A DNA stretch of 26,417 bases, from contig DAOPZJ010000036.1 in the NCBI GenBank assembly GCA_035353335.1, positions 1-26,417 on the forward strand. Reading direction: 5' to 3'. A program made the translations under genes and the position numbers. This DNA comes from Oscillospiraceae bacterium. Lineage in GTDB: Bacteria > Bacillota > Clostridia > Oscillospirales > JAKOTC01. The notes below the pieces were generated by a model. That model searched no databases, was not told the origin of the DNA, and saw only the letters and a list, made by a program, of their open reading frames with translations. Positions 1-7,314 of this stretch are shown here, piece by piece (the first letter of the stretch is position 1; every line of letters begins with the position of its first letter).

Positions 1-162
1 GCCTTCGGCGGTGACGCCGTATTTTTCGCCCCTCGCCTTCACGCGTTCTTCATTGATGTCGCAGAACGCATACAGCTCCACGTTGGGGTTTTTCAAATAG
101 CTCTCGATGTGGTTGCCTGCGATTCCGCCGGTGCCGATGATGCCGATTTTCAGTTTTTTCAT
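1..162 (-). CDS. Gfo/Idh/MocA-family oxidoreductase, N-terminal fragment (cut by left window edge)
   Basis: Only the first 54 residues are inside the window; the reading frame stays open to base 1, so the C-terminal catalytic part lies outside. The product starts MKKLKIGIIGTGGIAGNHIE, a beta-strand followed by a glycine-rich NAD(P)-binding loop (GIIGTGGIAG, residues 7-16). An acidic residue follows the second strand (AFCDINEER), as is typical of the Rossmann fold of the Gfo/Idh/MocA sugar dehydrogenases. The start is fixed by a GGAGGA ribosome binding site at 171-176 with an 8-base spacer. It lies 30 bases downstream of the M18 aminopeptidase gene on the same strand and is probably the next gene of that operon. 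The substrate cannot be inferred from this fragment. Confidence 0.8.
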   Translation of the reverse strand, partial: MKKLKIGIIGTGGIAGNHIESYLKNPNVELYAFCDINEERVKARGEKYGVTAEG

Positions 163-192
163 GGGGTTTTTCCTCCGAATTTGATTGATTCT

Positions 193-1608
193 TTATTTCT
201 CGCCGAAGAAGGCAGCGAAGCCCTTGAAAGTCATATAGACGTCGGTCTTTGCGACGAGTTCAAACGGCGCGTGCATCGAAAGGACCGGAACGCCGATATC
301 GACAACGTCCATCTCGAGCCCCGCGACATACAGCGCGACCGTGCCGCCGCCGCCCTGGTCGACTTTACCGAGTTCGCCGATCTGCCAGCCGATGTTATTG
401 TCGTTGAAGAGCTTGCGGACCTTGCCGCAGAACTCCGCGCTGCTGTCGTTGCTGCTGCTCTTACCGCCGTGTCCGGTGTATTTGGTCATAACGGGGCCGC
501 GGTTGACATAGCAGGTGTTGCGCTTTTCGCTGACGCTGGCCCAGGTCGGGTCGAACGCCGCGTTGACGTCGGCGGACAGGCAGCTGCTGTGTTCGATCAA
601 ATCGTAATACTTCACACCCTGATTGTCGGCGAGATTTTGCAAAAAGTTTTTCAAGAAGTCGCTGTTCAGGCCGGTTGCGCCGACTGAGCCGATCTCTTCT
701 TTATCGGCTAAAATTGTAATGGTCGTATAAGCGGGCTTATCAATGCTCAGCTGCGCCATCAAACCGGGATAGGCGCAGACGCGGTCGTCGTGGCCGTATG
801 CGCCGATCAGCGAACGATCGAGACCGACGTCGCTCGCTTTAAACGCGGGGACAGCCTCGAGTTCGGCAGATAAAAAGTCCTCTTCAATGATGCCGTATTT
901 TTCGTTTAAGAGCTTCATCACCGAGAGCTTGACTTTTTCGGAGACCTTGTCGTCTTTGATCGGAAGGGAGCCGACCACGATATTCAGCTCTTCGCCCGCG
1001 ATACCTGCGGACAAGGTGCGGGTGCTTTGATCCTTAGCCAGATGCGGCAGTAAATCGGTAATGCAGAGTTTGGGTTCGCTGTCCGCTTCGCCGAGCGTGA
1101 CATCAACGCAGGTACCGTCTTTTTTGCAGATCACGCCGTGCAAAGAGAGCGGAATCGCCGTCCACTGATATTTGCGGATGCCGCCGTAGTAATGGGTCTT
1201 GAACAGTGCGATTTCGCTGTCTTCATACAGCGGATTCGGTTTGAGATCGAGGCGCGGGGCGTCGACATGGGCGGCGACGATTCGCACGCCATCGGAAAGC
1301 GGCCTTGTCCCCAGTTGAGCAAAGATGATCGACTTACCGCGGTTATTTTGATAAAACCTATCGCCTTTTTTGTACTTTTTAGAGCGATCCATCGGTTTGA
1401 ATCCGGATTGCTCGGCGATGGCGATGGCAGCTTTGACAGCCTCGCGCTCGGTTTTGCCGTTGTCGAGGAACTTTTTATAATCCTCGCAGAACGCCTCTGC
1501 CTTTTTCAGTTCGTCTTCGCCGAGGGTGGTGCCGAGGTTTTTGGGTTCCATGAAAAGTGCTTTTTTCAATTTTTCAAATTCGCTCTCTGTTTTAATAGGT
1601 TCACACAT
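193..1608 (-). CDS. M18 family aminopeptidase
   Basis: This is a 471-residue cytoplasmic metallo-aminopeptidase of the M18 (aspartyl aminopeptidase) family, which removes N-terminal residues from peptides with a two-metal centre. The expected metal-ligand motifs occur in order: AHVDAP (His114), GHDDRV (Asp274/275), DKEEIGS (Glu304/305), SADVNA (Asp347) and SMHAPFE (His446). The length fits the family. No signal peptide is present. The ATG at 1608 has a GGAG ribosome binding site 8 bases upstream. It lies 15 bases after coaE on the same strand and is probably co-transcribed with it. The family is confident; substrate preference (acidic or broader) is not readable from sequence. Confidence 0.93.
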   Translation of the reverse strand: MCEPIKTESEFEKLKKALFMEPKNLGTTLGEDELKKAEAFCEDYKKFLDNGKTEREAVKAAIAIAEQSGFKPMDRSKKYKKGDRFYQNNRGKSIIFAQLGTRPLSDGVRIVAAHVDAPRLDLKPNPLYEDSEIALFKTHYYGGIRKYQWTAIPLSLHGVICKKDGTCVDVTLGEADSEPKLCITDLLPHLAKDQSTRTLSAGIAGEELNIVVGSLPIKDDKVSEKVKLSVMKLLNEKYGIIEEDFLSAELEAVPAFKASDVGLDRSLIGAYGHDDRVCAYPGLMAQLSIDKPAYTTITILADKEEIGSVGATGLNSDFLKNFLQNLADNQGVKYYDLIEHSSCLSADVNAAFDPTWASVSEKRNTCYVNRGPVMTKYTGHGGKSSSNDSSAEFCGKVRKLFNDNNIGWQIGELGKVDQGGGGTVALYVAGLEMDVVDIGVPVLSMHAPFELVAKTDVYMTFKGFAAFFGEK

Positions 1609-1623
1609 GTTATTGACTCCAAT

Positions 1624-2214
1624 CTATTTTAATGTTGAAATCTTGATTGATTCGAACACTTCGCGGGCGAAGTCCCGCAGTTGTTCTTGGGTGCCGTTGT
1701 TGATATAATAACGCATTTTCTCGATGCGTTCAAGGGGCTTTTTGGCTTTTAACCGGGTTACGGCGGCCTCGCGAGTCAGATGGTCGCGCGCTGTAATGCG
1801 GTCTATGCGCGTCTGTTCGTCGGCATCGATGACCGCCACGACATCGCAGATTTGATCCAATCTGCCCTCGACAAGCAGCGGCGCGTCCAGAGCGACCGTG
1901 CTTTTCGCTTTTTGTATCTTATTATCAATAATTTTTAGAATCGCCGGATGGGTGATTTGATTGAGCAGTTCGGTCTTTATCGGGTCGGAAAAAGCGATTA
2001 AAGCCAGTTTTCGGCGATTGAGACGGCCGTCTTTGGTCAGAATTTCTACTCCGAACGCTTTGACCAGTTCGGCAAGGCATGGCGAGCCCTTTTTGGTCAC
2101 CGAGTGGGCGATTTTATCGCAGTCGATCACGGTGCAGCCGAATTCGGCAAGATAAGCGCAAAACAGCCCTTTCCCCGCCCCGCTCGGACCTGTCACACCG
2201 ATGATCTTGTTCAT
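1624..2214 (-). CDS. coaE: Dephospho-CoA kinase (CoaE), with atypical P-loop
   Basis: A 196-residue P-loop kinase that phosphorylates the ribose 3'-hydroxyl of dephospho-CoA, the last step of coenzyme A synthesis in the cytosol. The N-terminus IIGVTGPSGAGKG (residues 4-16) is the nucleotide-binding loop. It is followed by a DCDKIAHSV segment (31-39) in the place of the usual DADxIxR substrate motif. ARDHLTREAA near residue 144 matches the C-terminal family region. Length is normal for CoaE. Oddity: the residue after the P-loop lysine (Lys15) is Gly16, followed by Leu, where Ser/Thr is normally found. The start overlaps the tsaC stop (ATGA), which suggests translational coupling. Family call is good; whether the protein is fully active is less certain. 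Confidence 0.88.
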   Translation of the reverse strand: MNKIIGVTGPSGAGKGLFCAYLAEFGCTVIDCDKIAHSVTKKGSPCLAELVKAFGVEILTKDGRLNRRKLALIAFSDPIKTELLNQITHPAILKIIDNKIQKAKSTVALDAPLLVEGRLDQICDVVAVIDADEQTRIDRITARDHLTREAAVTRLKAKKPLERIEKMRYYINNGTQEQLRDFAREVFESIKISTLK

Positions 2215-3305
2215 AACTCTATAACCTCAAATCCGGCTGAACGCTGTAACCGATTGAACAGCGCATACCACTCGCCATCTTTTTTCGGGCAGCGCGCGAT
2301 GACTTGTGAAGCACCTTTTTCGTCGGCCATGCGCAGAGCCGAGAATAGGTTATGCTGTGCGGCGACGCTGTCCTCGAATTCACCGAGCGAGAGATACGGC
2401 AGCCCGCTCTTTTCCCCTTCGTGCCCGAAACAAAGCGCAAAGACGTTTTCGCTCAGATTGTTTTCCGATAAGTATTTTAAATAGGCGTCCTCGCTGCCGA
2501 CCACCAGCGTCACTTTGGCCTTGGGGCTGTAGTGGCGATAGCTCATGCCGGGGGAAAGCGGAGCGGAGTCGGCGGCGGGGGCCTCGTTGACGCCCTTTGC
2601 CACTTCCACCTTACCCAGAACCGATTGCAACTGCTCCAGTGTGATCGCGCCCGGGCGCAGCAAAACCGGCTTCTCGCCCGCCAAAGAAACCACAGTCGAC
2701 TCGACGCCGACTTCGCAAGTGCCGCCGTCCAAAATCAGCGGGATTTTCCCGTTCAGATCGTCGAACACATGCTGCGCGGTTGTCGGAGACGGCTTTCCGC
2801 TGCTGTTCGCCGACGGGGCAGCCAAAGGATAACCGCAGACATCGATCAATTTGCGGATCGACGGGTGCGACGGCATCCGGATGGCGACGGTATCGAGCCC
2901 TCCGGTCACAATAAGCGGTATCAGACCGCTTTTCTTCATCACGATAGTCAGCGGGCCGGGCCAAAACTTCTCCGCCAGCTTATTGAGTTTGGGCGGGACT
3001 TCGACGACCAGCGGATATACCATATTCAATGTCGTGACGTGTACGATCAAAGGGTTATTTCCGGGGCGTTCCTTGGCGATAAAAATCTTTTTGACCGCGC
3101 CGTCGTGAAACGCCGAGGCCGCGAGTCCGTAGACCGTCTCGGTCGCCACCGCGACCACCTGACCGGACGAGAGCAGTTTTTCAGCCTTTACGACTCCCGC
3201 GTCGTCGGCGGAGACGATTTCGGTTTTATACTTTTTGTTTTGAGCCATTTTATCGAGCAGTTTTTCCGCCCACCCGATTTTTTTGCTTTTCTTATTAAAG
3301 TTCAT
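2211..3305 (-). CDS. tsaC: L-threonylcarbamoyladenylate synthase (TsaC/Sua5, YwlC-like)
   Basis: A 364-residue long-form Sua5/YwlC protein. It makes threonylcarbamoyl-AMP from threonine, bicarbonate and ATP, the first step of tRNA t6A37 modification. The YrdC domain shows ATETVYGLAA (54-63), a KxR motif in AKERPGNNP (77-85), SANSSGKPSPT (164-174) and ESTV (201-204). The linker PGMSYRHYSP (251-260) leads into the C-terminal Sua5 domain, which short TsaC proteins lack. The ATG overlaps the prfA stop codon (ATGA). About 25 charged residues precede the conserved domain; an internal Met20 would also give a complete domain but has no ribosome binding site, so the first ATG was kept. It pairs naturally with prfA, since both act in translation. 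Confidence 0.94.
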   Translation of the reverse strand: MNFNKKSKKIGWAEKLLDKMAQNKKYKTEIVSADDAGVVKAEKLLSSGQVVAVATETVYGLAASAFHDGAVKKIFIAKERPGNNPLIVHVTTLNMVYPLVVEVPPKLNKLAEKFWPGPLTIVMKKSGLIPLIVTGGLDTVAIRMPSHPSIRKLIDVCGYPLAAPSANSSGKPSPTTAQHVFDDLNGKIPLILDGGTCEVGVESTVVSLAGEKPVLLRPGAITLEQLQSVLGKVEVAKGVNEAPAADSAPLSPGMSYRHYSPKAKVTLVVGSEDAYLKYLSENNLSENVFALCFGHEGEKSGLPYLSLGEFEDSVAAQHNLFSALRMADEKGASQVIARCPKKDGEWYALFNRLQRSAGFEVIEL

Positions 3306-4375
3306 GCGATTTCCACGCTCTCCCCCAGTTTCGCGGCGCGGTCGGCGGTGATCAGCGCGTCTACCAGTTCATCGAGGTCTCCGTTCATAATTGCATCGAT
3401 TTTATAAAGCGTCAGGCCGATGCGGTGGTCGGTCACCCTGCCCTGCGGAAAATTATAAGTCCGGATACGCTCGGAGCGGTCGCCGCTGCCGACTTGGGAT
3501 TTGCGCTCCGCTGCGATTTCGGCAGTCTGCTTTTGCTGCTGCTGTTCCAAGATGCGGCTGCGCAGAATCTTCATCGCGCGGTCTTTGTTTTTATACTGGC
3601 TGCGCTCGTCCTGACACTCGACGACGGTGCCGGTCGGGAGGTGCGTGATGCGGATGGCCGACTCGGTTTTATTGACGTGCTGACCGCCCGCGCCGCCGCT
3701 GCGGTAGGTGTCGATTTGCAAATCGTCGGGGTTGATCTCGATTTCAATATCTTCGGCTTCTGCCAGCACCGCTACGGTCACGGTTGAAGTGTGGATGCGG
3801 CCGCTCGACTCGGTCTCGGGCACCCTTTGAACCCGATGGACGCCGCTTTCGAACTTGAAACGCGAATACGCCCTGTCGCCCGATACGTTAAAACAGATTT
3901 CTTTGATGCCGCCGAGTTCGGTCTCGTTAAGCGAAAAAACCTCGGTTTTAAAGCGTTTGGACTCGGCGTACATCGTATACATGCGATAAAGCGAATTAGC
4001 GAATAAGGAGGCTTCCTCACCACCTGCGCCGCCTCGGATTTCGACGATGACGTTTTTATCGTCGTTGGGATCGCGGGGTAAAAGCAGAATTTTTAATTCT
4101 TCAGCCGCTTTTTCCATGACTTCTTTTTTCGTTTTGATCTCCTCGGAGAGCATCGCTTTAAAATCGGGGTCTGCGCCGCTCATCATTTCCTCGGCTTCGG
4201 CGATCTCCTGTTCGGCTTTGCAATAAGCGTTATATTGGTTTATCAGCGGGGTCAGGTCTTTATATTCCTTCATCAGCTTTGTATAAACAGCAATATCGGA
4301 ACAAATCTCCGGGTCGATGAGCTTTTGGGCAATATCCTCATATTTTTCGCGGGTCGCGATCAATTTTTCAAACAT
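3302..4375 (-). CDS. prfA: Peptide chain release factor 1 (RF1)
   Basis: A 357-residue class I release factor that reads UAA/UAG stop codons and triggers peptidyl-tRNA hydrolysis on the ribosome. The codon-recognition PxT motif is seen as PET (186-188) within RVQRVPETESSGRIHTST. The catalytic GGQ is at 230-232 in SGGAGGQHVNKTESA. PxT rather than SPF distinguishes it from RF2. Length is typical. An AAAGG ribosome binding site lies 9 bases before the ATG. It is followed directly by tsaC through a 4-base overlap. The methyltransferase gene prmC, which modifies the GGQ glutamine and commonly follows prfA in Firmicutes, is absent from this window. Confidence 0.97.
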   Translation of the reverse strand: MFEKLIATREKYEDIAQKLIDPEICSDIAVYTKLMKEYKDLTPLINQYNAYCKAEQEIAEAEEMMSGADPDFKAMLSEEIKTKKEVMEKAAEELKILLLPRDPNDDKNVIVEIRGGAGGEEASLFANSLYRMYTMYAESKRFKTEVFSLNETELGGIKEICFNVSGDRAYSRFKFESGVHRVQRVPETESSGRIHTSTVTVAVLAEAEDIEIEINPDDLQIDTYRSGGAGGQHVNKTESAIRITHLPTGTVVECQDERSQYKNKDRAMKILRSRILEQQQQKQTAEIAAERKSQVGSGDRSERIRTYNFPQGRVTDHRIGLTLYKIDAIMNGDLDELVDALITADRAAKLGESVEIA

Positions 4376-4423
4376 ATGATACAGCCTTTCTACTTATCCG
4401 AAGAGCTTGGAAATTTTTAATTT

Positions 4424-4618
4424 TCAAGTTTCTTCTTTTACGATCGATTTTATTTTTTTTAAAATTTCCTCGCGCGGCGCCATGATCTGACGGCCGCAGC
4501 CGGTGCATTCGAGCCGGATGTCGACGCCCGTGCGTTTGACTGTGAACACATCACTGCCGCATGGATGCTTTTTACGCATCTTTACCTTGTCGCCAACATT
4601 GAGTTTGATAAAATCCAT
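4424..4618 (-). CDS. DUF951 family small protein
   Basis: A 64-residue soluble protein of the DUF951 family, widespread in Firmicutes and without an established function that I know of. It starts with a small beta-rich region (FIKLNVGDKVKMRKKHPCGSD) and has three conserved-looking cysteines, C20 in HPCGS and C38/C41 in ECTGCGR, which could bind a metal. A basic helical tail, REEILKKIKSIVKEE, ends it. It begins 2 bases after the rarA stop codon with its ribosome binding site inside the end of rarA, so the two are almost certainly co-translated. Family assignment comes from the recognisable motif pattern; function is unknown. Confidence 0.85.
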   Translation of the reverse strand: MDFIKLNVGDKVKMRKKHPCGSDVFTVKRTGVDIRLECTGCGRQIMAPREEILKKIKSIVKEET

Positions 4619-4620
4619 CG

Positions 4621-5895
4621 CTAATGCCCGTCCTTGATTTTGTCGGAATAGACCTTTGCCGCCTGCTCCGTCTTGTTGTCCCCGAATTGATAGTATTTCC
4701 GGTCTTTCAGCGCATCAGGGAGATATTGCTGCTCATAATAATGCCCCGGATAACTGTGCGGATAGACATAGCCCTTGCCGTGTCCGAGCTTTTTTGCGCC
4801 GTCATAATGCGTATCCCGCAGATTGTCGGGGATATTGCCCGCTCTGCCGGAGCGGATGTCCTCGAGCGCCGCGTCAATGGCGCAGATACCGCTGTTCGAC
4901 TTTGGAGAAGTGCAGAGCAATATCACCGCATCGGCAAGCGGAATGCGCGCCTCGGGCAGCCCCACTTGCAGCGCCATATCGACCGCCGCTTTGACAATCG
5001 GGAGCGCCTGGGGATAGGCAAGCCCGATATCTTCGGCTGCCGTGACCATCAGCCGGCGGCAGGCGCCGATCAAGTCGCCGCCCTCGAGTAAGCGTGCCAA
5101 ATAATACACACCCGCGTTTTCATCGCTGCCGCGCAGAGACTTTTGAAACGCGGATAATAAATCGTAATGCGAATCGCCGTCTTTGTCGTGAAAGATCGGC
5201 GCGCCGACCGACATGCTTTTGATCAGTTCGTCGGTCAAGACGGCTTTGCTGTCCTCCGCCGCAATCTGCACGGCGAGCTCGAAACAGTTGATCGAGCGTC
5301 GAAGGTCGCCGCCTCCGGCAGCCGCAAGCAGGGAGAGCGAATCGCCTTGAAATTCGACGGCAATCCCCTGCTCTGCTTGAATAAACCGCGCGGCGCGCTC
5401 AAGGTCTTCTTTGATGTCGTCCTCAGTGACCGGCTTAAACTCAAATACCGCACTGCGGGACAAAATGGCCGGATAGACGTAAAAAAACGGATTTTCGGTC
5501 GTCGATGCAATCAGCGTGATGCGTCCGTTTTCCATATACGAGAGCAAGGTCTGCTGTTGTTTTTTATTGAAATATTGAATCTCGTCGAGATAGACTACCA
5601 CGCCGTCAACGCCGAGCAGCGAATCGAGTTCCTCGACGATCTGTTTGACGTCGGCGGTGGAAGAAGTCGTGCCGTTGAGTTTATAGAGCCTTTTTCCGGC
5701 GGCTTTGGCGGCAATATTCGCCACCGTTGTTTTGCCGGTGCCGGGCGGGCCGAAGAAGATCATATTGCTGATTTTCTGCTGCTCGACCATACGAGAGAGC
5801 ACGCTGCCCGGCCCGACGATATGGCGCTGCCCAACTACTTGCGATAAAGTAGTTGGCCGCATCCGTTCGGCAAGAGGGACAAGTGTGCTTTCCAT
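4621..5895 (-). CDS. rarA: Replication-associated recombination protein A (RarA/MgsA AAA+ ATPase)
   Basis: A 424-residue AAA+ ATPase of the RarA/Mgs1/WRNIP1 family, which acts at stalled replication forks and is related to clamp loader subunits. The N-terminus PLAERMRPTTLSQVVGQ is the family signature. Walker A is GPPGTGKT (49-56) and Walker B is YLDEIQ (102-107). The sensor segment ASTTENPFF and the C-terminal tetramerisation region (HYDLLSAFQKSLRGSDE) follow. The frame is open 19 codons further upstream, but the ATG at 5895 was chosen because an AGGAG site sits at 5901-5905, 5 bases away, and because family proteins begin here. It lies 22 bases after glyA in the same operon. Confidence 0.95.
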   Translation of the reverse strand: MESTLVPLAERMRPTTLSQVVGQRHIVGPGSVLSRMVEQQKISNMIFFGPPGTGKTTVANIAAKAAGKRLYKLNGTTSSTADVKQIVEELDSLLGVDGVVVYLDEIQYFNKKQQQTLLSYMENGRITLIASTTENPFFYVYPAILSRSAVFEFKPVTEDDIKEDLERAARFIQAEQGIAVEFQGDSLSLLAAAGGGDLRRSINCFELAVQIAAEDSKAVLTDELIKSMSVGAPIFHDKDGDSHYDLLSAFQKSLRGSDENAGVYYLARLLEGGDLIGACRRLMVTAAEDIGLAYPQALPIVKAAVDMALQVGLPEARIPLADAVILLCTSPKSNSGICAIDAALEDIRSGRAGNIPDNLRDTHYDGAKKLGHGKGYVYPHSYPGHYYEQQYLPDALKDRKYYQFGDNKTEQAAKVYSDKIKDGH

Positions 5896-5917
5896 GAAAA
5901 CTCCTATAGTTTGACGA

Positions 5918-7171
5918 TTACCGATAAAGCGGGTACTTGGCGCAAATGGCATCGACCCGGTCGATGATCTGCTGCTTTTTGGCCTCGAAATCCGAAGCGG
6001 TCAGATAGATGAGTTCCGCAACTTCTTTGAAGTCGTTTTCGTCAAGGCCTCTGGTCGTCGCCGCCGGGGTGCCGAGACGGATGCCGCTCGTGATTGTCGG
6101 CTTCTGGGGATCGCCGGGGATGGCGTTTTTGTTTGCGGTGATGTAAACCTCATCGAGTTTGTGCTGCATATCGACGCCGGTGACGTTGAATTTGCGCAGG
6201 TCGACCAACATCAAGTGGTTGTCGGTGCCGCCGCTGACCAGATCAAATCCCCGCGCAAGCAGCCTGTCAGCCAATGTCTTGGCGTTATTGATAATCTTTT
6301 TTTGATAAACTTTGAAATCATCGGTGAGTGCTTCGCCGAAGCAGACTGCTTTGGCTGCGATGATATGCATCAAAGGGCCGCCCTGTGTGCCCGGGAAGAT
6401 GGCTTTATCGATGGCTTTGGCGTGTTCTTCTTTACATAAGATCATGCCGCCGCGCGGGCCGCGCAGGGTCTTGTGGGTCGTGGTGGTGACGACGTCGGCA
6501 TAGGGGATCGGCGACACATGCAGACCCGCTGCGACCAGTCCGGCGATATGGGCCATGTCGACCATAAAATAGGCGCCGACTTCTTTAGCGACTCCGCCGA
6601 TGCGGACAAAATCGATCTCACGCGGATAGGCGCTTGCGCCCGCGACGATAATTTTCGGTTTGCACTCTTTGGCTGTTTTTTCAAGCGCGTCGTAGTCGAT
6701 GCGCCCGGTTTTTTCATCCACACCGTAGGAGACAAAGTTAAAATATTTCCCGCTGACATTGACCGGAGAGCCGTGGGTCAGATGGCCGCCGTGCGCAAGC
6801 GACATGCCCATGATGGTGTCGCCGGGGTTTGCAAGCGCGAAATAGACCGCAAAGTTTGCCTGCGCGCCGGAATGAGGCTGGACGTTGGCATGGTCCGCGC
6901 CGAAGAGTTTTTTGGCCCGTTCACGGGCGATGTTCTCGGTGATGTCGACGCACTGGCAGCCGCCGTAATAACGCTTGTCCGGGTAACCTTCCGCGTATTT
7001 GTTGGTCAGCACGCTGCCCATTGCCGCCATTACGGCGCCCGATACGAAATTCTCCGAGGCGATGAGTTCGATGTTGCGCTGCTCACGCGCGAGTTCCGCC
7101 TCCATCGAGGTTCCGACTTCGGGGTCGAATTTTTTCACAAAACCGATGCTGTCCAGATATTCTTTATACAT
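5918..7171 (-). CDS. glyA: Serine hydroxymethyltransferase
   Basis: A 417-residue PLP enzyme that interconverts serine and glycine with transfer of a one-carbon unit to tetrahydrofolate. The PLP lysine is Lys234 in VVTTTTHKTLRGPRGG. Other family motifs are IELIASENF (34-42), NKYAEGYP (57-64), HSGAQANFAVY (100-110) and VDMAHIAGLVAAG (204-216). The start at 7171 has an AAAGGA site at 7181-7186 with a 9-base spacer and matches the usual N-terminus; a GTG 15 codons upstream lacks such a site. It is the first gene of the minus-strand operon and has its own promoter. The short leader can form two small hairpins (GAGAG/CTCTC and CGGC/GCCG) just before the ribosome binding site; I do not recognise a riboswitch. 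Confidence 0.97.
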   Translation of the reverse strand: MYKEYLDSIGFVKKFDPEVGTSMEAELAREQRNIELIASENFVSGAVMAAMGSVLTNKYAEGYPDKRYYGGCQCVDITENIARERAKKLFGADHANVQPHSGAQANFAVYFALANPGDTIMGMSLAHGGHLTHGSPVNVSGKYFNFVSYGVDEKTGRIDYDALEKTAKECKPKIIVAGASAYPREIDFVRIGGVAKEVGAYFMVDMAHIAGLVAAGLHVSPIPYADVVTTTTHKTLRGPRGGMILCKEEHAKAIDKAIFPGTQGGPLMHIIAAKAVCFGEALTDDFKVYQKKIINNAKTLADRLLARGFDLVSGGTDNHLMLVDLRKFNVTGVDMQHKLDEVYITANKNAIPGDPQKPTITSGIRLGTPAATTRGLDENDFKEVAELIYLTASDFEAKKQQIIDRVDAICAKYPLYR

Positions 7172-7231
7172 GTTCGCAGTTCCTTTCCGGCGTTTGCCGA
7201 GAGCAAAAACTCTCACTGTCAGTATTGTAGT

Positions 7232-7260
7232 ATTATAACAGAATTTCCCGTCGATTTCAA
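7232..7260 (-). promoter_or_regulatory. Sigma-A-type promoter of the glyA operon
   Basis: On the minus strand, TTGAAA (7260-7255) and a perfect TATAAT (7237-7232) are separated by exactly 17 bases. Transcription would start near 7225 and give a leader of about 55 bases before the glyA ATG at 7171. Confidence 0.8.
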
Positions 7261-7295
7261 CCCGAAAGCTCCTTTTTTGTCTAAAAACGGATAAA

Positions 7296-7311
7296 TTCCC
7301 ATCAGTGGGAA
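7296..7311. repeat. Small inverted repeat before ypeB
   Basis: TTCCCA-TCAG-TGGGAA forms a perfect 6-bp stem with a 4-base loop. It ends 3 bases before the ATG at 7315 and contains the only purine-rich stretch that could serve that ATG. This argues for the downstream TTG start of ypeB, or for a structure that limits initiation at the ATG. It could also be a small operator. Confidence 0.4.
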
Positions 7312-7314
7312 AAA

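Noticed and set aside
2532..3407. Plus-strand open frame of 291 codons across tsaC and the end of prfA
   Set aside because: Antisense to two clear housekeeping genes; Arg/Asp-rich composition without family motifs.
4376..4423. Possible terminator between the DUF951 gene and prfA
   Set aside because: Only a weak A/T-rich inverted repeat (AAAATT/AATTT) without a GC stem; the genes are probably co-transcribed.
5896..5952. 19-codon N-terminal extension of rarA
   Set aside because: It overlaps the glyA stop region and lacks a ribosome binding site; ATG 5895 has AGGAG at 5 bases and matches the family start.
7172..7216. GTG-initiated N-terminal extension of glyA
   Set aside because: No ribosome binding site; the 15 extra residues do not resemble SHMT, while ATG 7171 has a good site and the normal N-terminus.
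7172..7231. Possible riboswitch or T-box in the glyA leader
   Set aside because: The leader is only about 55 bases with two small hairpins; it is too short for the glycine riboswitch or T-box and shows none of their conserved sequences.
6473..7294. Plus-strand open frame of 273 codons across glyA
   Set aside because: Antisense to SHMT and reads through the glyA promoter; no family resemblance.
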